Shown here piece by piece: positions 50,881 to 59,943 of a DNA stretch of 64,000 bases. The position numbers and the translations under genes are program-made. Under the pieces are notes generated by a model that was not told the origin of the DNA, did no database searches, and saw only the letters and a program-made list of their open reading frames with translations. The stretch is from DAOUJI01 sp965219565 (GTDB lineage Bacteria; Chloroflexota; Dehalococcoidia; Lucifugimonadales; JAGWBF01), in NCBI GenBank assembly GCA_965219565.1, contig OZ244780.1, forward strand, positions 3,038,001 to 3,102,000, given 5' to 3'. Each line of letters starts with the position of its first letter. Positions within the stretch are counted from its first letter, which is position 1.

Positions 50881-51024
50881 ATGGAGGCTTACTGCTTCAA
50901 GTGTAGGGGAAAAAGAGAGATCAGCAATCCACAGCAGGTTACGTTGAAGAACGGAAGGCCTGCCACACAGGGGTCCTGCCCCCAGTGCGGAACGAAGGTG
51001 TTTCGCATCGGCAAAGCTTCGTAG
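50881..51024 (+). CDS. DUF5679 zinc-ribbon microprotein
   Basis: A 47-residue protein with two CxxC pairs: YCFKCRGKREI near the start and CPQCGTKVFRIGK at the end, which should hold one zinc ion. The intervening NPQQVTLKNGRPATQG is the conserved DUF5679 segment. GGAGGGG lies 6 nt before the ATG and a strong promoter precedes it. Function unknown; homologues are often next to topoisomerase or chromosome genes. Confidence 0.85.
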   Translation: MEAYCFKCRGKREISNPQQVTLKNGRPATQGSCPQCGTKVFRIGKAS

Positions 51025-51035
51025 AGATCCTCAGA

Positions 51036-51707
51036 CTATCCGGGCGCGACGCTCACTCCCAGTTTCTTGAGCAAGCTGATTGGGTTGCTCACCAGCAATG
51101 TTTGCGCCTGATCACGTGAAAGGCCTGCGCCCAAAGCCACCTTCTCCCTGAGTTCGTCGGTGAGTAAGTCCTCCGGGCTGTGGGCGTCAGAGTCCAGCAC
51201 AGTCAGTGCTCCGGCTTCCTGAGCGACCTTCACCACATGCCCGTTGGCCAGGCTGTGACCTCTCCGGGCTGTGACCTCCAAGTAAACGCCCCGTTCGGCG
51301 GCCAGGCGTGCGTCGTCCAATTCGATTAGCCCCGGGTGGGCTAAAACGTCGACGGCGTCCGAGCTTATCGCGGCTCTGTTCGTGCCAGGCTCCACCGGCT
51401 CTACGGGCGTCTCACCGTGGACCACCACTATTCTGGCACCCATCTCTTTGGCCGCACGGGCAACCATATCAATGTCGTCTTTGGGCACATGGGTGATTTC
51501 AACGCCGGGAAGAACCAGGATGTCCCATCGGGATGACGCCATCTTGCAATCGATCACGAGTATGTTAAGTACGTATTCCAAGTTGCCCGGACCAACGTGG
51601 TCCGTCACGGCCATGCCTTTGTAGCCGCGCACCACTGCTCGACGGATTAGCTCGATCGGCGACAACACTCCGTCGCTAAGAAAGGTGTGGGTGTGAAAAT
51701 CGTACAT
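51036..51707 (-). CDS. PHP-domain protein, histidinol-phosphatase-like
   Basis: A 223-aa PHP phosphoesterase. MYDFHTHTFLSDGVLSPIELI starts the fold; VTDHVG, GVEITHVP (Glu), VVHGETPVEPV, LAHPGLI and LDSDAHSPEDLL carry further His/Asp metal ligands. ATG 51707 is chosen because GGAGG is just upstream and the HTH motif comes directly after it; the longer frame has no homology. Convergent with the DUF5679 gene and divergent from the dienelactone hydrolase gene. Confidence 0.82.
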   Translation of the reverse strand: MYDFHTHTFLSDGVLSPIELIRRAVVRGYKGMAVTDHVGPGNLEYVLNILVIDCKMASSRWDILVLPGVEITHVPKDDIDMVARAAKEMGARIVVVHGETPVEPVEPGTNRAAISSDAVDVLAHPGLIELDDARLAAERGVYLEVTARRGHSLANGHVVKVAQEAGALTVLDSDAHSPEDLLTDELREKVALGAGLSRDQAQTLLVSNPISLLKKLGVSVAPG

Positions 51708-51738
51708 CTCGCCTCCGTCTTGCCGCATCTCACTAAGT

Positions 51739-51769
51739 ATTATATACACGACGCATTCCAATAGCTCAA
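51739..51769 (-). promoter_or_regulatory. Promoter of the PHP gene
   Basis: TTGAGC (51769-51764) and TATAAT (51744-51739) on the minus strand, spaced 19 nt (17 nt if TATATA is used), 31 nt before ATG 51707. Confidence 0.5.
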
Positions 51770-51835
51770 CGTAGCCCGGCGCCCCACGGGGCGGGGTGTT
51801 AGAATTGTCTCCCAGACACCTACGGTGACGCATCT

Positions 51836-53008
51836 ATGTGGCGGCGAATCAGACTTTATCTAAAAAGAACGGCTCTGACCATCGGAGCTTTGCTCCTGCT
51901 CTTTGCCAACTACCTGGCTTTGGCTCCCCAGGGCCAGGACATCATGGCATCGGCTCTGTTCGTGATACAAACGCTGCCCATTCCCGTCAAACCCCAGGAA
52001 TGGTTTACATCCGACCCCATCCGGGAGGAGGTGACCTACCCCCTCGCTGCCGGAACGGGCACGGCTGATATATACCGCACTCCAGGAGACGATGCGAGAC
52101 CCGGTGTGGTGGTCTTTCTGGGGGTGAACCCCGCTCCCAGGGACGACGCCCGGGTGGTCAATTTGGGCGAGGGACTGGCGAGGGCCGGATTCGCAGTCAT
52201 GATCCCCTGGTCGCCCAGCATGATGCAGCACAGGGTGGACCCCCGGGAACCCGACAATCTGGTGAGGGCCTTCCAGTTCCTGGCTGAACAGGACTACGTG
52301 GACTCCGAAAAGGTAGGTCTGGGAGGGTTCTGTGTGGGCGCCTCGTTGGCCGTGGTCGCAGCCTCCGACCAGCGCATCAGCGGAAGGGTCAACTTCGTCA
52401 GCGCGTTCGGGGGCTACTACGACGTAAGAGACCTGCTGGCCCAGATTGCCGCCAACCGGAGCTTCTATGACGGTGAAGTGGACCCCTGGGACCCCAGGTC
52501 AGCCACGTACCGGGTGTTCGTGAACCAAATCATCGAGGGGCTTCCCAATGCTGATGAGCGAGAAGCCCTCGACAGGATGTTCGTCCGGCGGGAACCGGAT
52601 GCGTCTCTGCCGGAGACCCTTGGCCCGGAAGCGCAGGCGGCGTACGCACTGTTGAGATCAGCCACGGCTTCCGACGACGCCGAACGACTGAGCGTCGAAG
52701 AGGCCCAGGCCCAGATCGAGCTGCTTCCTTCCGGTCTGCTCCAGGACTTAGACCGCATTTCGCCCAGCGCTGCCGTAGTCGGCCTTCAAGCGAAGCTGTT
52801 GATAGCCCACGACCGGGAAGATGACGCAGTGCCCTCCGAGGAGTCCCGCCGCCTTGGGGATGTCGTGGAGGGACAAGTCGAGCTTCACCGGACGGAGTTC
52901 TCCTTCTTTTCCCACGTAACGCCAGACAAACCCGTGGGGCCTTTTACTTTCGTCAAGGAGGCCTTCAAGCTGTTCAAATACACCTATAACCTGATTAGCG
53001 TCGTCTGA
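51836..53008 (+). CDS. Membrane-anchored dienelactone hydrolase-like protein
   Basis: A 390-aa alpha/beta hydrolase. An N-terminal helix (TIGALLLLFANYLAL, residues 15-29) suggests membrane anchoring. The nucleophile elbow is GLGGFCVGAS with Cys166, as in dienelactone hydrolases; an acidic residue in LIAHDREDDAVP and a His in FFSHVTPDKP would complete the triad. An insert between residues about 215 and 310 forms a helical cap. Natural substrate unknown. Confidence 0.72.
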   Translation: MWRRIRLYLKRTALTIGALLLLFANYLALAPQGQDIMASALFVIQTLPIPVKPQEWFTSDPIREEVTYPLAAGTGTADIYRTPGDDARPGVVVFLGVNPAPRDDARVVNLGEGLARAGFAVMIPWSPSMMQHRVDPREPDNLVRAFQFLAEQDYVDSEKVGLGGFCVGASLAVVAASDQRISGRVNFVSAFGGYYDVRDLLAQIAANRSFYDGEVDPWDPRSATYRVFVNQIIEGLPNADEREALDRMFVRREPDASLPETLGPEAQAAYALLRSATASDDAERLSVEEAQAQIELLPSGLLQDLDRISPSAAVVGLQAKLLIAHDREDDAVPSEESRRLGDVVEGQVELHRTEFSFFSHVTPDKPVGPFTFVKEAFKLFKYTYNLISVV

Positions 53009-53074
53009 GGCTTCGATGGGAGTCTGCCTCGAGCTATGCTAGAATGACTAGACCGCATCACAGCGGAGAGGACC

Positions 53075-53767
53075 ATGCCAAGAAATTACTGGATGATCGT
53101 AACAACCCCGGAAAACTTCGAAATCATGCGGAGTCAGGGTTTCAAAGTCCAAGGGATCAAGGCCAACCACCACCGTAAAGCGCAGCGCATTGAACCGGGC
53201 GACTGCATCCTGTACTACGTGGGTCATGAGAGATTCTTCGGGGCCACAGCACGGGCTACGTCACGGTATTCCGAAGATGCGTCTCCGCCGTGGAAGAAGG
53301 ATGGCCTCAGCAAGTGGTCCTACAAAGTGGACATAGAGCCGGAGGTCGTCCTGCCCAAGGACGACTACATCGACGCCAACCAGTTGGCTCCCCGGTTGGA
53401 CTATGTTCGCAAATGGACTCCCGAGGCGTGGTACATAGCCTTCGCCCAGACCAACCTGCACCTGCTGCCAAAGAAAGACTTCCAACTGGTCGAGCAAGAG
53501 ATGAAGAAGCTTACGTCCAGGGGTGGACGCAACCGGCGCAGAACGCAGACCAGGAAACCGCCCAAGGACATCCGCATTCCGGCTTTGGGACCTGAGACCG
53601 AGGACGATGACGAGCACGAGTCACACGTCGTCGCGTCACGGCACCCCGACGAGTTGGCGATTGGCAACCGGCCTCCTGTGGTCACGTCGGAAAGGCGGGA
53701 AGACCGGAGTCTGGAGCCAGCCGCGCCGACGTCAGGCGGGGAAGAGCATTCCGACCATCTAGACTAG
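53075..53767 (+). CDS. EVE-domain protein
   Basis: A 230-aa protein whose first 135 residues form an EVE domain (PUA-like fold that binds modified bases in DNA/RNA): NYWMIVTTPENFEI, GIKANHHRKAQRIEPGDCILYYVGHERFFGATARATS. The remaining 95 residues are Arg- and Pro-rich, low in complexity and probably disordered. EVE proteins are common near restriction systems or as free-standing modified-base readers. ATG has GGAGAGG upstream. Convergent with carB. Confidence 0.83.
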   Translation: MPRNYWMIVTTPENFEIMRSQGFKVQGIKANHHRKAQRIEPGDCILYYVGHERFFGATARATSRYSEDASPPWKKDGLSKWSYKVDIEPEVVLPKDDYIDANQLAPRLDYVRKWTPEAWYIAFAQTNLHLLPKKDFQLVEQEMKKLTSRGGRNRRRTQTRKPPKDIRIPALGPETEDDDEHESHVVASRHPDELAIGNRPPVVTSERREDRSLEPAAPTSGGEEHSDHLD

Positions 53768-53794
53768 CTTCACACCCTGTGCAGGGTGGAGAGT

Positions 53795-56700
53795 TCAATC
53801 TCCGGCGAGGTACTCAGCCGTCGTCTTGACCCTGTAAGAGCCTGACCCCATCAGGAGGCTTTCCACCGCCGCCCTGGCCGTGTCCAAGGACGTGTAGCAG
53901 GGAATCCGCTTCTCCACCGCCGCCCGGCGAATGTAAAACCCGTCTCGGATGGCCGACGCCGTCTCGGACACGGTGTTTACTACACCATCCACGAGGCCCT
54001 GGTTAATCACGTCCACCACGTTGGGCCGCCCCTCGGACAGCTTTTTGGTGATCATTGTCACCGGCGCTCCCATGTTTTGGACCATGGCCGCCGTGCCCTC
54101 CGTGGCGTAGAGCGTGAAGCCGGCCTCGCCCAGCTCCCTGACCAGAGCGGCGGACTCCGCCTTGTCCTTGTCGGCTATACTCAGCAGAACGGCGCCGCTC
54201 TGCTTCAACGTGAGGTCAGAAGCGGCCAACGCCTTAGCCAGGGCAGGGCGAAACTCATGGTCGATGCCCATAACTTCGCCGGTGGACTTCATCTCAGGGC
54301 CCAGATGCCAGTCCACGCCCGTGAGCTTGGCCATGGAGAAGACCGGCGCCTTGATGCCCACTACGCGCTGTTTCTTCCAGAGTCCGCCTTCGTAGCCCAT
54401 GTCGTTCAGTTTCTTTCCCAGCATCACCCTGGTGGCAATGCTGACGACGGGCACGCCCGTGACCTTGGAGATGAAGGGAACGGTGCGGCTGGCCCTCGGA
54501 TTGACCTCCAGCACATAGACCGAGGTGCCCTCCAGGTCCTCGGGCAACGACCTGGGGCTCCGGTATGCAGGCGCCCCCACTATCACAAACTGGACGTTCA
54601 TCAACCCCTTGATGCCCATAGCTAGGCCCATCCGGGTGGTGTAGTCCACGATAGTGTCCACCTCTTCCGTGGACAGGTTCAACCCAGGGTATATGGCCAT
54701 AGAGTCGCCGCTGTGGACTCCGGCTCGTTCTATGTGCTCCATCATTCCGGGAATCAACACCCGCTCGCCGTCGCAGATGGCGTCAACTTCGCACTCTTTG
54801 CCCTCCAGGTAGCTGTCGATAAGGACCGGTCTTCCTTGACCCACTTCGGTTGCGGCCACCAGGTAGCGGCGGAGCTCCTCCGCCGTTTGCACGATCTCCA
54901 TGGCTCTGCCACCGAGAACGTAGCTGGGCCTCACTACGATGGGGAAGCCGATGTCTCCCGCGACGCTTATGGCCTCTTCCACCGAGGTTACAGCGGCCCC
55001 AGGCGGCTGTGGTATTCCCAACCTGCCCAGGAAGTCGTCGAACTTGTGTCTGTCGGAGGCTATATCTATGGCTTCCGCTGCGGAACCGAGCAGAGGCAGC
55101 CCAACCCGGTCCAGGACCTGGGACAGATTTATGGCAGTCTGGCCCCCGAACTGGACCACTGATTCAGGAGGTTGACCGTCGCCCGTCTCGTTTTCGATGA
55201 CGTCCCTTACGCTCTCTTCGTCCAGCGGCTCAAAATAGAGCCGTTGGCTTGTGTCGAAGTCGGTGGACACGGTCTCCGGGTTGGAGTTGACCATTATGCT
55301 TCCCACTCCCTCGTCGTGAAGGGCCCAGGCTGCATGCACACTGCAGTAGTCGAACTCGATGCCCTGGCCAATCCGTATCGGCCCGCTTCCAATGACCAGG
55401 GCCTTGGGTCCTTCCATCGGAGGCGCTTCGTTTTCCTGGTCGTAGGAGCTGTAGTAGTACGGGGTGACCGCCTCAAACTCGGCGGCGCACGTGTCAACCA
55501 TCTTGTAGACGGGCCGTATGCCCCAGGAACTGCGCGTCTCCCGCACCCGCTCGGGCAGGGTGTCCGACAGGGCGCCGATTTGTTCGTCGGAGAAGCCGAG
55601 GCGCTTGGCCAGCAGCATAAGCTCCGGGGTCAGGTCCTCTCCCAAAAGCCTCCGCTCCACGTCCACAATACGCTGAAGGGCGCTGATGAACCACGGCTCA
55701 ATCAACGCAGTCTGGGCCAACTCATCCACGGACATGCCCGACCGGATGGCGTACATCAGGGCCCACAGCCGCTGGTCGTTGGGCTTGTACAGACCCTCGC
55801 CAGGAGGGCTGCCCTGCCTCCATTCAGGCGCCTCCCACAGCAGGGAACGTCCGCCAATTTCCAAGGAGCGCACGGCCTTCTGGAGCGCCGCGGGAAAGCT
55901 GCGGTCTATCGCCATCACCTCGCCCGTGGCCTTCATTTGTGTGGTGATGGAGCGGTCTCCCGCAGGAAACTTGTCGAAGGGCCAGCGCGGTATCTTCACC
56001 ACGCAGTAGTCCAACGCCGGCTCAAAGGCGGCCGAGGTCTTCTCGGTTACGGCGTTGGGTATGTCGTCAAGGCGCTTTCCCACCGCAATCTTGGCGGCGA
56101 CCCGCGCGATGGGGTAACCCGTAGCCTTGGAGGCAAGCGCAGAGCTGCGACTGACTCTGGGGTTGACTTCAATGACGTAGTAGGGAGCGTTGGGTTCCCA
56201 GTCGTATCCCAACTTCTCGGCGATGGTGGGATGGGGCGGCAGGGCAAACTGGACATTGCAGCCACCCTCGATGCCAAGGGCTCGGATAATCTTTAAGCTG
56301 GCCGACCTGAGCATTTGGTACTCTTTGTCGGTCAGAGTCTGGCTGGGCGCGACGACGATGCTATCCCCGGTGTGAACCCCCATCGGGTCCATGTTCTCCA
56401 TGTTGCATATGGTGATGCAGTTGTCGCCGCCGTCCCGCATCACCTCGTATTCGATTTCCTTCCACCCCTCAAGGGAACGCTCCAGCAGCACCTGGTTGAT
56501 GGGGCTGGCGGCAAGGCCTCCAGCCACCACGGTCTCCAGGTCCTCCAGGGTTCGGACCATCCCTCCGCCGGTGCCACCAAGGGTGTAGGCGGGGCGCACC
56601 ACCAGAGGCAGCCCCATAGTCTCCGCAGCCTTCCGAGCCTCATCCATCGACGATACGGTTAGGCTCGGGGGTTGGTGCTCACCAATCTCAATGAGCATGG

Positions 56701-57094
56701 AGCGGAAAAGCTCGCGGTCCTCGGCCTTCTTGATGGTTTCCAGAGACGTGCCGAGCAGCCTCACACCGTACTTGTCCAGAAGCCCGGCGTCGGCTATGTC
56801 CACGGCCAGGTTGAGGCCCGTCTGTCCGCCCAAAGTCGGAAGGATTCCGTCGGGCCGCTCCCTGTCCAGGACACGGTCCATCACGTCCACGGTCAGCGGC
56901 TCTATGTACACCCGGTCCGCAATTCCCTCGTCGGTCATGATTGTGGCCGGGTTGGAGTTGACCAGTACGGTGGTGACTCCCTCTTCTTTGAGGGACTTGC
57001 ACGCCTGGGTGCCGGCGTAGTCGAACTCGGCCGCCTGACCGATGACTATGGGGCCTGAGCCTATAACCAGAACTTTCCGGAGTCCGTCCGCCAT
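53795..57094 (-). CDS. carB: Carbamoyl-phosphate synthase large subunit
   Basis: Makes carbamoyl phosphate from bicarbonate, ATP and ammonia/glutamine for pyrimidine and arginine synthesis, 1099 aa. Two homologous ATP-grasp halves are seen (KVLVIGSGPIVIGQAAEFDYAGTQACKSL at the start and ALVIGSGPIRIGQGIEFDYCSVHAAWAL in the second half), with GGTGGGMV and an allosteric MGS-like C-terminus (GFTLYATEGTA). carA is not next to it. ATG 57094 has GAGGTG upstream. Large antisense frames on the plus strand here are shadows of its high-GC code. Confidence 0.95.
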   Translation of the reverse strand: MADGLRKVLVIGSGPIVIGQAAEFDYAGTQACKSLKEEGVTTVLVNSNPATIMTDEGIADRVYIEPLTVDVMDRVLDRERPDGILPTLGGQTGLNLAVDIADAGLLDKYGVRLLGTSLETIKKAEDRELFRSMLIEIGEHQPPSLTVSSMDEARKAAETMGLPLVVRPAYTLGGTGGGMVRTLEDLETVVAGGLAASPINQVLLERSLEGWKEIEYEVMRDGGDNCITICNMENMDPMGVHTGDSIVVAPSQTLTDKEYQMLRSASLKIIRALGIEGGCNVQFALPPHPTIAEKLGYDWEPNAPYYVIEVNPRVSRSSALASKATGYPIARVAAKIAVGKRLDDIPNAVTEKTSAAFEPALDYCVVKIPRWPFDKFPAGDRSITTQMKATGEVMAIDRSFPAALQKAVRSLEIGGRSLLWEAPEWRQGSPPGEGLYKPNDQRLWALMYAIRSGMSVDELAQTALIEPWFISALQRIVDVERRLLGEDLTPELMLLAKRLGFSDEQIGALSDTLPERVRETRSSWGIRPVYKMVDTCAAEFEAVTPYYYSSYDQENEAPPMEGPKALVIGSGPIRIGQGIEFDYCSVHAAWALHDEGVGSIMVNSNPETVSTDFDTSQRLYFEPLDEESVRDVIENETGDGQPPESVVQFGGQTAINLSQVLDRVGLPLLGSAAEAIDIASDRHKFDDFLGRLGIPQPPGAAVTSVEEAISVAGDIGFPIVVRPSYVLGGRAMEIVQTAEELRRYLVAATEVGQGRPVLIDSYLEGKECEVDAICDGERVLIPGMMEHIERAGVHSGDSMAIYPGLNLSTEEVDTIVDYTTRMGLAMGIKGLMNVQFVIVGAPAYRSPRSLPEDLEGTSVYVLEVNPRASRTVPFISKVTGVPVVSIATRVMLGKKLNDMGYEGGLWKKQRVVGIKAPVFSMAKLTGVDWHLGPEMKSTGEVMGIDHEFRPALAKALAASDLTLKQSGAVLLSIADKDKAESAALVRELGEAGFTLYATEGTAAMVQNMGAPVTMITKKLSEGRPNVVDVINQGLVDGVVNTVSETASAIRDGFYIRRAAVEKRIPCYTSLDTARAAVESLLMGSGSYRVKTTAEYLAGD

Positions 57095-57199
57095 GCCTCA
57101 CACCTCGCTGGCGGATATGATACTCCGGAGGCGCTTCTCCCACAAGGCGACCCACAGGGGCTGCTACGCGGCTGGGGGACCTGCCGCTGCGGCAAGCTG

Positions 57200-57625
57200 T
57201 TAGGCGACAGGCAAATGACCAGGCAGGCTGATCAACTTGGCGTCTTGCAGCGTGTTCAGAAACTGGAAAATGAAGCTGGTGAAGTATTCGCCCTCTTGGT
57301 CGAACTCCTCCCCGGTCTCATTGCTCCATTCGTGGCGGGACGGAATCTTGATTACACATCCGCCAGGCCCCGACCCGTCCACTTCCACTACGCATATTGG
57401 GGCTTCTATCAGGCGGTTTTCTTCACTGTCATAGGGCTTGACTAGGAATTTCCAATAAGGCGCTTGACCGGAGCCCATACTTGCCTTGGCGAAATCGATG
57501 ATATACCTGTACTTTTCATAGGAATATTTGGGCACTTCCCTGTCTACGATTGTTATTACTTCTTCTAGTTTTCCCTCAACCTCCACCTCAATCCCCTCCT
57601 CTAGAAGGAATTGGCCAAAGGACAT
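57200..57625 (-). CDS. Hypothetical protein
   Basis: A 141-aa soluble acidic protein not recognised. ATG 57625 is chosen for the GGGAGG 5 nt upstream. Visible features are IIDFAKASMGSGQAPYWKFLVKPYDSEENRLIEAPICVVEVDG and HEWSNETGEEFDQEGEYFTSFIFQFLNTLQ. The mix of beta-strand and Trp/Tyr-rich segments suggests a single globular domain. It stands alone between carB and the peptidase gene. Confidence 0.6.
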   Translation of the reverse strand: MSFGQFLLEEGIEVEVEGKLEEVITIVDREVPKYSYEKYRYIIDFAKASMGSGQAPYWKFLVKPYDSEENRLIEAPICVVEVDGSGPGGCVIKIPSRHEWSNETGEEFDQEGEYFTSFIFQFLNTLQDAKLISLPGHLPVA

Positions 57626-57763
57626 TTTGACCTCCCGGCGAGTATAAGCTGAATCTTCCTCGACTCGAAAAACGGTCGAGCATCTATTCTGGCGCCTGGA
57701 GGTTCCGGCATCCAAGAGAAAGAAGCCGGTTGTTTGAGAAGTTTTGGCGGACGGGCTTCCCGA

Positions 57764-59158
57764 CTACGGCCTTTCCCGCCATTCGTCGTCGGTGAGGCGG
57801 TCCAGCTCGTCCCGGTCATCCCGCCCGACGCCAAGTTTGCGCATGACGTAACGGGCTCCCATAACGCCAGCCAGCCCGAGGACCAGCACTGCTATGACTA
57901 TCGTGCTCAAGCCGCCCAGGTTGAAAGAAGTTCCCCGGTTAGGGTCCTTCTGCTCCTGGGGGGCCGCTGGACGGGCGCCGGTGTCGTCTGTGTCTTTTAT
58001 GGAGGCGCCGGGGTTTGTATCGTATTCCTCACCAAGCGACGGCTGAGGAGGCTTGGCCCCGTCAGCCTCGTCTATTGAAGGCTGGACCTGGATGGCGCCG
58101 AAGCTGGCTGCCCACTGTTTCTCCAGGCCGTCGACTCCAAACCCGTAGACCTCCCTCAAAGCTGGTTCCTCAGTCTTGTAACGGTTCAACCTATCCAGAA
58201 AGTCCCGGAACCGTTCGTTACCGTAGGTCTCCACCAGGAACCTTACCACGCTTTCGGACTTGCTATAGAAGTACCCGATGTCCGCTACGCGCCCAGGGAG
58301 GGTCCCCATGTGCCGCAGGGCGATGCGGAACGGGTCCGACTCCACCCGTCGGAAATTCTTGGAGCCCGGCTCCATGTAGCTGGCGAACCCCTCGTTCAAC
58401 CAGGCAGAAATCCTGACTCCGGGTTGAGACACAGCCTGGTCCAGAAGAAGATGGGCCGTTTCGTGGACAAGCAGCCGCGGGTTCAGTCCCAAGCCTGTGA
58501 ACACTCCCATGCTGGGGAAGGCGTACCCTCCGAAAACGCCGTCGCTGGTGGCCTGGCTCTGGAAGGGGAAAGCCCTGGCCGCCTCGGAGCGGGAGTTGTA
58601 TATCACTCCCCTCATGGAACCGTCAGGCTCTATGCCTAACAGGTCGGAGACTTGCTTCAGCGCCTCCTCCACGTCGCCTGCCACCCGGTCCACCTGCGAA
58701 CTTTTCAAGTCGTGCCAATATATCTCCAGCGGGCCCGCCATGCTGGTTTTCCAGTCGAAACCGGTGTCCAAGTAGACCACAGACTTCCTGTCGGTGACTG
58801 TCTCGTTTCCCTCAGAGTCTGTGATGGAGTAGTAGTACTCCAAGTCGACTCCCGGCGGCAGATAGGCAGCGCCGTGGGTGTCCAGCGTCGTCTCGGCCAC
58901 AACCCTCCCGGATGAGTCAACGTCAACGTAGGTGTATCGCCAGTAACCCGAGGGAGCGGCCCTGTGATAGAGACGTATTTCTGCGATGTCGGCCTCGGCT
59001 TCCACGTCCAGATGCAAAACGACCTGCGTGGGAAACCGCACCTCGCTTTCGTTGGAATGCACCTGTATGGTCCCGCCAGCGGCAAACGCAGAGCCGGCCC
59101 ATGCAAGAAGGGCGAGGCAAGCCCCTAGTCCAACTATCAGTCGCTTGATGGAACCCAT
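57764..59158 (-). CDS. Peptidase MA-like zinc metallopeptidase, exported
   Basis: A 464-aa exported protein. An N-terminal signal (KRLIVGLGACLALLAWAGSAFA), a beta-rich domain to about residue 135, then a gluzincin peptidase domain with HETAH at 232-236 and the third ligand Glu256 in LNEGFASYME. The C-terminal part has a low-complexity linker and a helix (GLSTIVIAVLVLGLAGVMGARYVM, about 412-435) with a short charged tail inside. It would face the outside of the cell. ATG 59158 lies 9 nt after a TATAAT, so the mRNA has almost no leader. Confidence 0.82.
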   Translation of the reverse strand: MGSIKRLIVGLGACLALLAWAGSAFAAGGTIQVHSNESEVRFPTQVVLHLDVEAEADIAEIRLYHRAAPSGYWRYTYVDVDSSGRVVAETTLDTHGAAYLPPGVDLEYYYSITDSEGNETVTDRKSVVYLDTGFDWKTSMAGPLEIYWHDLKSSQVDRVAGDVEEALKQVSDLLGIEPDGSMRGVIYNSRSEAARAFPFQSQATSDGVFGGYAFPSMGVFTGLGLNPRLLVHETAHLLLDQAVSQPGVRISAWLNEGFASYMEPGSKNFRRVESDPFRIALRHMGTLPGRVADIGYFYSKSESVVRFLVETYGNERFRDFLDRLNRYKTEEPALREVYGFGVDGLEKQWAASFGAIQVQPSIDEADGAKPPQPSLGEEYDTNPGASIKDTDDTGARPAAPQEQKDPNRGTSFNLGGLSTIVIAVLVLGLAGVMGARYVMRKLGVGRDDRDELDRLTDDEWRERP

Positions 59159-59167
59159 CGCTGCATT

Positions 59168-59173
59168 ATTATA
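59168..59173 (-). promoter_or_regulatory. -10 box of the peptidase MA gene
   Basis: Perfect TATAAT (59173-59168 on the minus strand) with 9 nt to ATG 59158 and no ribosome-binding site, giving a predicted leader of about 2 nt. The -35 is not obvious. Confidence 0.45.
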
Positions 59174-59275
59174 CCCCGGCGGGGAATGATTGGATTGGCG
59201 CCGCCTCTTCTGTGTTATGCTTGATGGCGCTCGACACCTAGTGTAGCCAGTCTAAACTTAAAATTGGGGGTTGCT

Positions 59276-59674
59276 TTGCTCCGGCTGGACAAGCATTTCC
59301 AAGACGAGATTATCCAACACGCTCTGGAGGACGACACCATCGAGTGCTGCGGGGTTCTTGCGGGCTCCGATGGACAGTTCGCCAAGCTCTTCCGTATGAC
59401 CAACGTGGAGAACAGCTCTTTTCGCTTCAGCTGGGACTCAAAAGAGCTTATCAGCGTTTGGCGGGAGATGGAGTCCAACGACTGGGAGCACCGGGCCGTC
59501 TACCACTCCCACACCCATTCCGAAGCGTATCCCTCGGCGACAGACATCCGGCTGGCCGCCTGGCCCGAGGCCTACTACGTAATCGTGTCCCTCATGGACA
59601 AGGACAACCCCCACCTGAGAGCGTTCCAAATCGTCGACGGAGAGGTGTCCGAGGAACCCATAGAGATCGTCTAG
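59276..59674 (+). CDS. JAMM/MPN+ metallopeptidase (Mov34/JAB family)
   Basis: A 132-aa zinc isopeptidase-like protein. Counting from TTG 59276, Glu23 (IECCGVL) and His77-x-His79 with x7-Ser87-x2-Asp90 (HSHTHSEAYPSATD) form the complete EXnHXHX7SXXD motif. TTG 59276 is chosen because GGGGG lies 5 nt upstream; TTG 59264 is an alternative. Relatives cut ubiquitin-like tails from ThiS/MoaD-type sulfur carriers or act in cysteine synthesis. No sulfur carrier or E1-like gene is adjacent, so its partner is not known. Confidence 0.78.
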   Translation: MLRLDKHFQDEIIQHALEDDTIECCGVLAGSDGQFAKLFRMTNVENSSFRFSWDSKELISVWREMESNDWEHRAVYHSHTHSEAYPSATDIRLAAWPEAYYVIVSLMDKDNPHLRAFQIVDGEVSEEPIEIV

Positions 59675-59943
59675 TCGGATCCGGCTCCCTGGGCAGGCGC
59701 CCACGTTCTCTTTCTTACTCGGAGGTCTCGGACTAAGTTCGAAGCTGGGGCTCGAGGAAAGGGTTCTGTATGGTTAGCCGTTCTATCTGTTGGCCATGCC
59801 GTAGGTCTTCAGTGTAGAGACGGACGCAGCCTGCGTCCAGCGCAGCGGCAACTATCAGGGAATCGTAGAAGCTAAACCCGTATCGGGCTTGTACACCAAG
59901 AGCGCTCTGGTAGAGCGAAAGCGTTGGGTTTATACCCCACAGA

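Noticed and set aside
55172..56296. 374-codon plus-strand open frame
   Set aside because: Antisense to carB, whose protein is conserved throughout; long antisense frames are common in high-GC genes.
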